Program-made: the position numbers and the translations under genes
Shown: in pieces, positions 5,843 to 8,721 of the stretch
How the letters are laid out: each line of letters begins with the position of its first letter
Position numbering within the stretch: position 1 is the stretch's first letter
Origin: an uncultured Verrucomicrobiota bacterium
GTDB taxonomy: Bacteria; Verrucomicrobiota; Verrucomicrobiia; Limisphaerales; UBA9464
Assembly: GCA_903930165.1 (NCBI GenBank)
Contig: CAIYXO010000498.1
Span: forward strand, 1 to 8,721
Direction of reading: 5' to 3'
DNA length: 8,721 bases
Notes under the pieces: model-generated
What the model was told of the DNA's origin: nothing
The model's database searches: none
What the model saw: only the letters and a program-made list of their open reading frames with translations

Positions 5843-7120
5843 GTGATACTCCGGGCCAGATCCGTCGTCCCCGTCACCGCGCCGTCCATCCCGGACGGCG
5901 CGGTTTGGATTTCAGGGGACCACATCCGGGCCGTCGGGCCCTGGGCGGAGATCCGCGAATCCGCGTCGGGACCGGTGGTGGACCTGGGGGATGCCGCGAT
6001 CTTCCCGGGCCTCGTCAACGCCCACTGCCATCTCGACTACACCGGCATGGCCGGCCAGCTCCAGCCGCCCCGGGCCTTCCCCGACTGGATCAAGGGCATC
6101 CTCACGCTCAAGTCGCAGTGGAACGACGACGAGTTCGCGGAGTCCTGGCTGGCCGGTGCCCGCCAACTGCTCCAGGGAGGCGTCACCACCGTGGTGAACA
6201 TCGAGTCCCGGGGACACCAGCTCGCCGCGCTCCGGGCGTCCACGCCGCTCCGGATCTTCTCCTGCCTCGAAGTCACCGGTGTCCGATCGGCCCGCGAACC
6301 CGCACGCCTGCTCGAGGAGGCGGTCCAAACCCTGACCTCCCTCCCGCCCATCCGCGGCGGCATCGGCCTTTCCCCCCACGCCCCCTACTCGACGACCCCG
6401 GACCTGCTCCGGCTCGTCGCGGCCGCGGCTCGGCGCGACGGCTGGCGCCTGACCACCCACGTGGCGGAGTCGGAGTCCGAGTTCGACATGTTCGCCTACC
6501 GGCGCGGGCCGATGTTTTCCTGGCTCGACGGCCAACGCCCCATGGAGGACTGCGGCCTCGGTTCCCCGGTCCAACACATGCACCGCTGCGGGCTGCTCGG
6601 ACCAGCCATGCTCGCGGTGCATGTGAACTACCTTTGGCGGGACGACGCCCGTCTGCTGGCCACCCGCGGCGCGGCCGTGGCCCACTGCCCGCGATCCCAC
6701 GCCTATTTCGGCCACCGCCGTTTCCCGCGCGAGGAACTCTCCGAGGCCGGGGTTCCGATCTGCCTCGGCACCGACAGCCTCGCCTCGGTCCGCAACGGCC
6801 GGTCGCCCGACACCGTCCTTTCGATGATTGCCGAGATGCGCCAGGCTCTCGCCTCCGATCCCGCCCTGCCCCCGCGGCGCCTCGTCGCCGAATCCACTGC
6901 GAACCCGGCCAAGGCACTCGGACTCCGCTCGGTGGTCGGCGGACTCCAGACCTATTCCCTCGCCGACCTCGCCGTGATCCCCCACGACGGATCGACCTGG
7001 TCCGCCGAGGAGGCGCTCATCCACCACACGGGGCCGGTCGGCGCGACCCTCGTCGCCGGACGTTGGGAATGGATTTCGCCCTCCTTCCGTGACCGGATTC
7101 CCGCCGAAACCCCGCGATGA
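5843..7120 (+). CDS. Zinc-type amidohydrolase / nucleoside or base deaminase (ATZ/TRZ-like); possible aminodeoxyfutalosine deaminase
   Basis: A 425-residue metal-dependent hydrolase. A small N-terminal beta segment (1-55) leads into the TIM barrel, with ligands apparent as HCH (61-63, in GLVNAHCHLDYTG), His206 in THVAES with the following Glu209, His260 in AVHVNY, and Asp311 in GTDS. LSPHAPYS (176-183) and AHCPRSHAYF (280-289) are conserved substrate-pocket motifs. The set matches deaminases acting on amino-purine or amino-pyrimidine rings. The patterns HAPYS, THxxES and CPxS, then TDSLAS, recall the amidohydrolases shown to deaminate 6-aminodeoxyfutalosine in the futalosine menaquinone route, so that is a candidate function, not a proven one. 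Alternatives are S-adenosylhomocysteine/methylthioadenosine, guanine or cytosine deaminase. It starts with GTG at 5843, only 4 bp after hpf, and overlaps the next gene by ATGA. Confidence 0.88.
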   Translation: MILRARSVVPVTAPSIPDGAVWISGDHIRAVGPWAEIRESASGPVVDLGDAAIFPGLVNAHCHLDYTGMAGQLQPPRAFPDWIKGILTLKSQWNDDEFAESWLAGARQLLQGGVTTVVNIESRGHQLAALRASTPLRIFSCLEVTGVRSAREPARLLEEAVQTLTSLPPIRGGIGLSPHAPYSTTPDLLRLVAAAARRDGWRLTTHVAESESEFDMFAYRRGPMFSWLDGQRPMEDCGLGSPVQHMHRCGLLGPAMLAVHVNYLWRDDARLLATRGAAVAHCPRSHAYFGHRRFPREELSEAGVPICLGTDSLASVRNGRSPDTVLSMIAEMRQALASDPALPPRRLVAESTANPAKALGLRSVVGGLQTYSLADLAVIPHDGSTWSAEEALIHHTGPVGATLVAGRWEWISPSFRDRIPAETPR

Positions 7121-7845
7121 ACCCGCCCGCCGAGAACATCACCGCCCCCTCCGCGCTCGCGGTGCTCGTCTCCGGCGCCTCCGGGGTGCTCGGCCAGGCT
7201 ATTGTCCGGGAACTCGCCGGCGCGGGCCACCGGGTCTTCGCCGGTGTCCATCAACGTCCTTGGGAACCCGTTCCCGGGGCCGTGCCCGTGGACTTGGACG
7301 TCGCCGATGACACCTCCTGCCGCGCCGCCGTCCGCAGGGTTCTCGACGACGCGGGCCGAATCGACGCCCTGGTCCACGTGGCCGGGGTGATCCTGGACTC
7401 CCTGCTGGCGCACATCGGGCCCGACGACTGGGACCGCGTGTTCTCGATCAACCTCGGCGGGGCCATGCGGTTGGCGCGCGCCGCGTCCCGCCCCATGGCC
7501 CGAACCGGCGGTCATATCGTCCACATCGGCAGCTACTCCGGCACCGTGGGATCGGCGGGGCAGTCCGCCTACGCGGCGTCGAAGGCCGCCCTCCACGGGT
7601 TCACGCTTTCCCTCGCCCGCGAATTCGGCTCCCGCGAGATCCGCGTCAACACGGTCCTTCCGGGCTTCCTCATCTCGCCGCTCACCGCCGGACTGACCCC
7701 GGAGCGGCTGCAGGCCTACCGCGACGCCAACCTGCTCGGCCGCCACAACGATCCCGCCGAGGTCGCCCGCTTCATCGCGTTCCTCCTGTCCACCCGCAAC
7801 ATCTCCGGTCAACTCTTCGCCCTCGACAGCCGGGTGATCCCCTGA
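7117..7845 (+). CDS. Short-chain dehydrogenase/reductase, FabG-like
   Basis: A 242-residue classical SDR, probably an NADP(H)- or NAD(H)-dependent cytosolic oxidoreductase. The cofactor-binding motif is SGASGVLG (19-26). The catalytic tetrad is present: Asn112 (SINL), Ser139 (IGSYSG), Tyr152 and Lys156 (YAASK). NTVLPGF (178-184) matches the FabG N-x-x-x-P-G segment. Departures from FabG are HVAG (87-90) in place of NNAG and a C-terminus LFALDSRVIP without the usual glycine-rich end. It is therefore related to 3-oxoacyl-ACP reductases but may have its own substrate. Position directly before bioF suggests a role in making the pimeloyl precursor of biotin, as an inference only. The ATG at 7117 overlaps the preceding stop codon (ATGA), indicating translational coupling. 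bioF begins 20 bp after it. Confidence 0.93.
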   Translation: MNPPAENITAPSALAVLVSGASGVLGQAIVRELAGAGHRVFAGVHQRPWEPVPGAVPVDLDVADDTSCRAAVRRVLDDAGRIDALVHVAGVILDSLLAHIGPDDWDRVFSINLGGAMRLARAASRPMARTGGHIVHIGSYSGTVGSAGQSAYAASKAALHGFTLSLAREFGSREIRVNTVLPGFLISPLTAGLTPERLQAYRDANLLGRHNDPAEVARFIAFLLSTRNISGQLFALDSRVIP

Positions 7846-7865
7846 ACCCCGTCCCGACATTCCCC

Positions 7866-8721
7866 GTGGCCGAGCCCGTCCCGACATCCGACTTCGACGC
7901 CGTCCTCGGCCAACGCCTCGGGGAACTGCGGAACGCCGGCCTCTGGCGGGAGCTGCGCCGGATCGACTCCGTCGAGGGCACGGAGGTCGTGGCCGACGGC
8001 CGACGGCTGCTGAACTTCGCGGGCAACGACTACCTCGGACTCGCCGCCCATCCGGCTCTCGCCGAGGCGGCCGCCCGCGCCCTGCGCGACTTCGGCGCCG
8101 GGTCCACGGCCTCCCGCCTCATCTCCGGTTCCCTCGGCGTCCACCACCGTCTGGAGGAGCGCATCGCCGGCCTCAAGGGGCTTCCCGCGGCGGTCGCCTT
8201 CGCCACCGGCCATGCCGCGGCGATGGGCACGATCCCGGCCCTCGTAGGAAGCGGCGACGTCGTGGTCCTCGACCGCCTCGTGCACGCGTGCTGCGTCGAC
8301 GCCGCCCGACTCGCCGGGGCCACCCTGAGGGTGTTCCGGCACAACGACGTGGAGGACCTCGAACGCATCCTCCGCTGGGCCGCCGCGCGTCCACGGAACG
8401 CCGCCGGTGGACCCCGCGTGCTGGTGGTCACCGAGAGCCTGTTCTCCATGGACGGCGACGTCGCCCCGCTCGCCGACATCGTCGCCTGCAAGGAACGCCA
8501 CGGAGCCTGGCTGATGGTCGACGAGGCGCACGCCACGGGCGTCGTCGGTCCCCAGGGCGCCGGATGGGTCGCACGCCTCGGGCTCACGGACCGGGTCGAA
8601 GTCCAGATGGGCACGCTGGGGAAGGCCGTGGGGGCCGCGGGCGGATTCATCGCGGGCTCGCGTCGACTCGCCGACATGCTGGTCAACCGCGCCCGCACCT
8701 TCCTCTTCTCCACCGCACCCG
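7866..8721 (+). CDS. bioF: 8-amino-7-oxononanoate synthase (biotin synthesis), C-terminus cut by the window edge
   Basis: A PLP-dependent alpha-oxoamine synthase that condenses pimeloyl-ACP/CoA with alanine to give 8-amino-7-oxononanoate. 285 residues are visible out of the usual 380-400 or so. Motifs include NFAGNDYLGLAAHP (50-63), GAGSTASRLISG (78-88) followed by HHRLEE, DRLVHACCVDAARLAG (136-151, with His140 expected to stack on PLP), HNDVEDLERIL (159-169), VDEAHATG (218-225; Asp219 and His222) and MGTLGKAVGAAGG (248-260; Lys253 is the expected Schiff-base lysine). RLISG and the HNDV segment favour BioF over 2-amino-3-ketobutyrate ligase or serine palmitoyltransferase. No ATG is available in the N-terminal stretch. 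GTG at 7866 is the best start; a CTG at 7842 overlapping the previous stop is an alternative. No Shine-Dalgarno sequence is visible. Confidence 0.88.
   Translation, partial: MAEPVPTSDFDAVLGQRLGELRNAGLWRELRRIDSVEGTEVVADGRRLLNFAGNDYLGLAAHPALAEAAARALRDFGAGSTASRLISGSLGVHHRLEERIAGLKGLPAAVAFATGHAAAMGTIPALVGSGDVVVLDRLVHACCVDAARLAGATLRVFRHNDVEDLERILRWAAARPRNAAGGPRVLVVTESLFSMDGDVAPLADIVACKERHGAWLMVDEAHATGVVGPQGAGWVARLGLTDRVEVQMGTLGKAVGAAGGFIAGSRRLADMLVNRARTFLFSTAP

Noticed and set aside
5912..7027. Minus-strand frame of 371 codons opposite the amidohydrolase
   Set aside because: It is antisense to a gene with complete catalytic motifs, has no motif of its own, and fits the codon-bias shadow of GC-rich DNA.
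7809..8713. Minus-strand frames opposite bioF
   Set aside because: They are low-complexity shadows of bioF, whose PLP-enzyme motifs are unambiguous.
1..8721. CRISPR array, insertion sequence, tRNA or prophage features
   Set aside because: I saw no regularly spaced repeats, transposase or integrase motifs, tRNA-like cloverleaf or phage genes. The gene content is ordinary chromosomal housekeeping.

Overview
The window is a GC-rich bacterial chromosome segment made almost entirely of housekeeping genes. It is densely coding, with strong G/C bias at third codon positions and few recognisable Shine-Dalgarno sequences. I see no mobile element, CRISPR array, rRNA or tRNA. The gene set, the Obg/L21/L27 sequence styles and the scarcity of Shine-Dalgarno sites would fit Verrucomicrobiota or a related PVC lineage. 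That placement rests on general impression, not on a marker phylogeny, so it is tentative.

Minus-strand half (positions 1-5209, transcribed right to left): a TerC/Alx-family membrane protein (terC) overlaps recJ by the four bases ATGA. After an 89-bp gap with a candidate promoter and a dyad come the ribosomal protein genes rplU (L21) and rpmA (L27). A textbook intrinsic terminator follows rpmA, and the ribosome-assembly GTPase obg starts only 18 bp beyond it. After a further 206-bp gap comes the 5' end of a predicted 3'-5' exonuclease gene that runs off the left edge.

Plus-strand half (5482-8721): a divergent 272-bp intergenic region separates terC from a tight run of four genes. These are a short-form ribosome hibernation factor (RaiA/HPF family), a zinc-type amidohydrolase/deaminase, a FabG-like short-chain dehydrogenase, and bioF (8-amino-7-oxononanoate synthase), which is cut by the right edge. 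Spacings are 4 bp, a 4-bp ATGA overlap, and 20 bp, so the four are probably one operon.

The left block combines translation (L21, L27, Obg) with DNA repair (RecJ, exonuclease) and metal/membrane homeostasis (TerC). The right block links ribosome hibernation to cofactor metabolism: BioF makes the first committed biotin intermediate, the reductase could supply its acyl precursor, and the deaminase could belong to nucleoside or menaquinone (futalosine) metabolism. I did not find a clearly new biological system. The most noteworthy points are an acidic, repeat-bearing insertion of about 75 residues in the Obg domain, the terminator that leaves obg no room for its own promoter, a dyad over the rplU promoter, and the composition of the hpf-deaminase-SDR-bioF operon.
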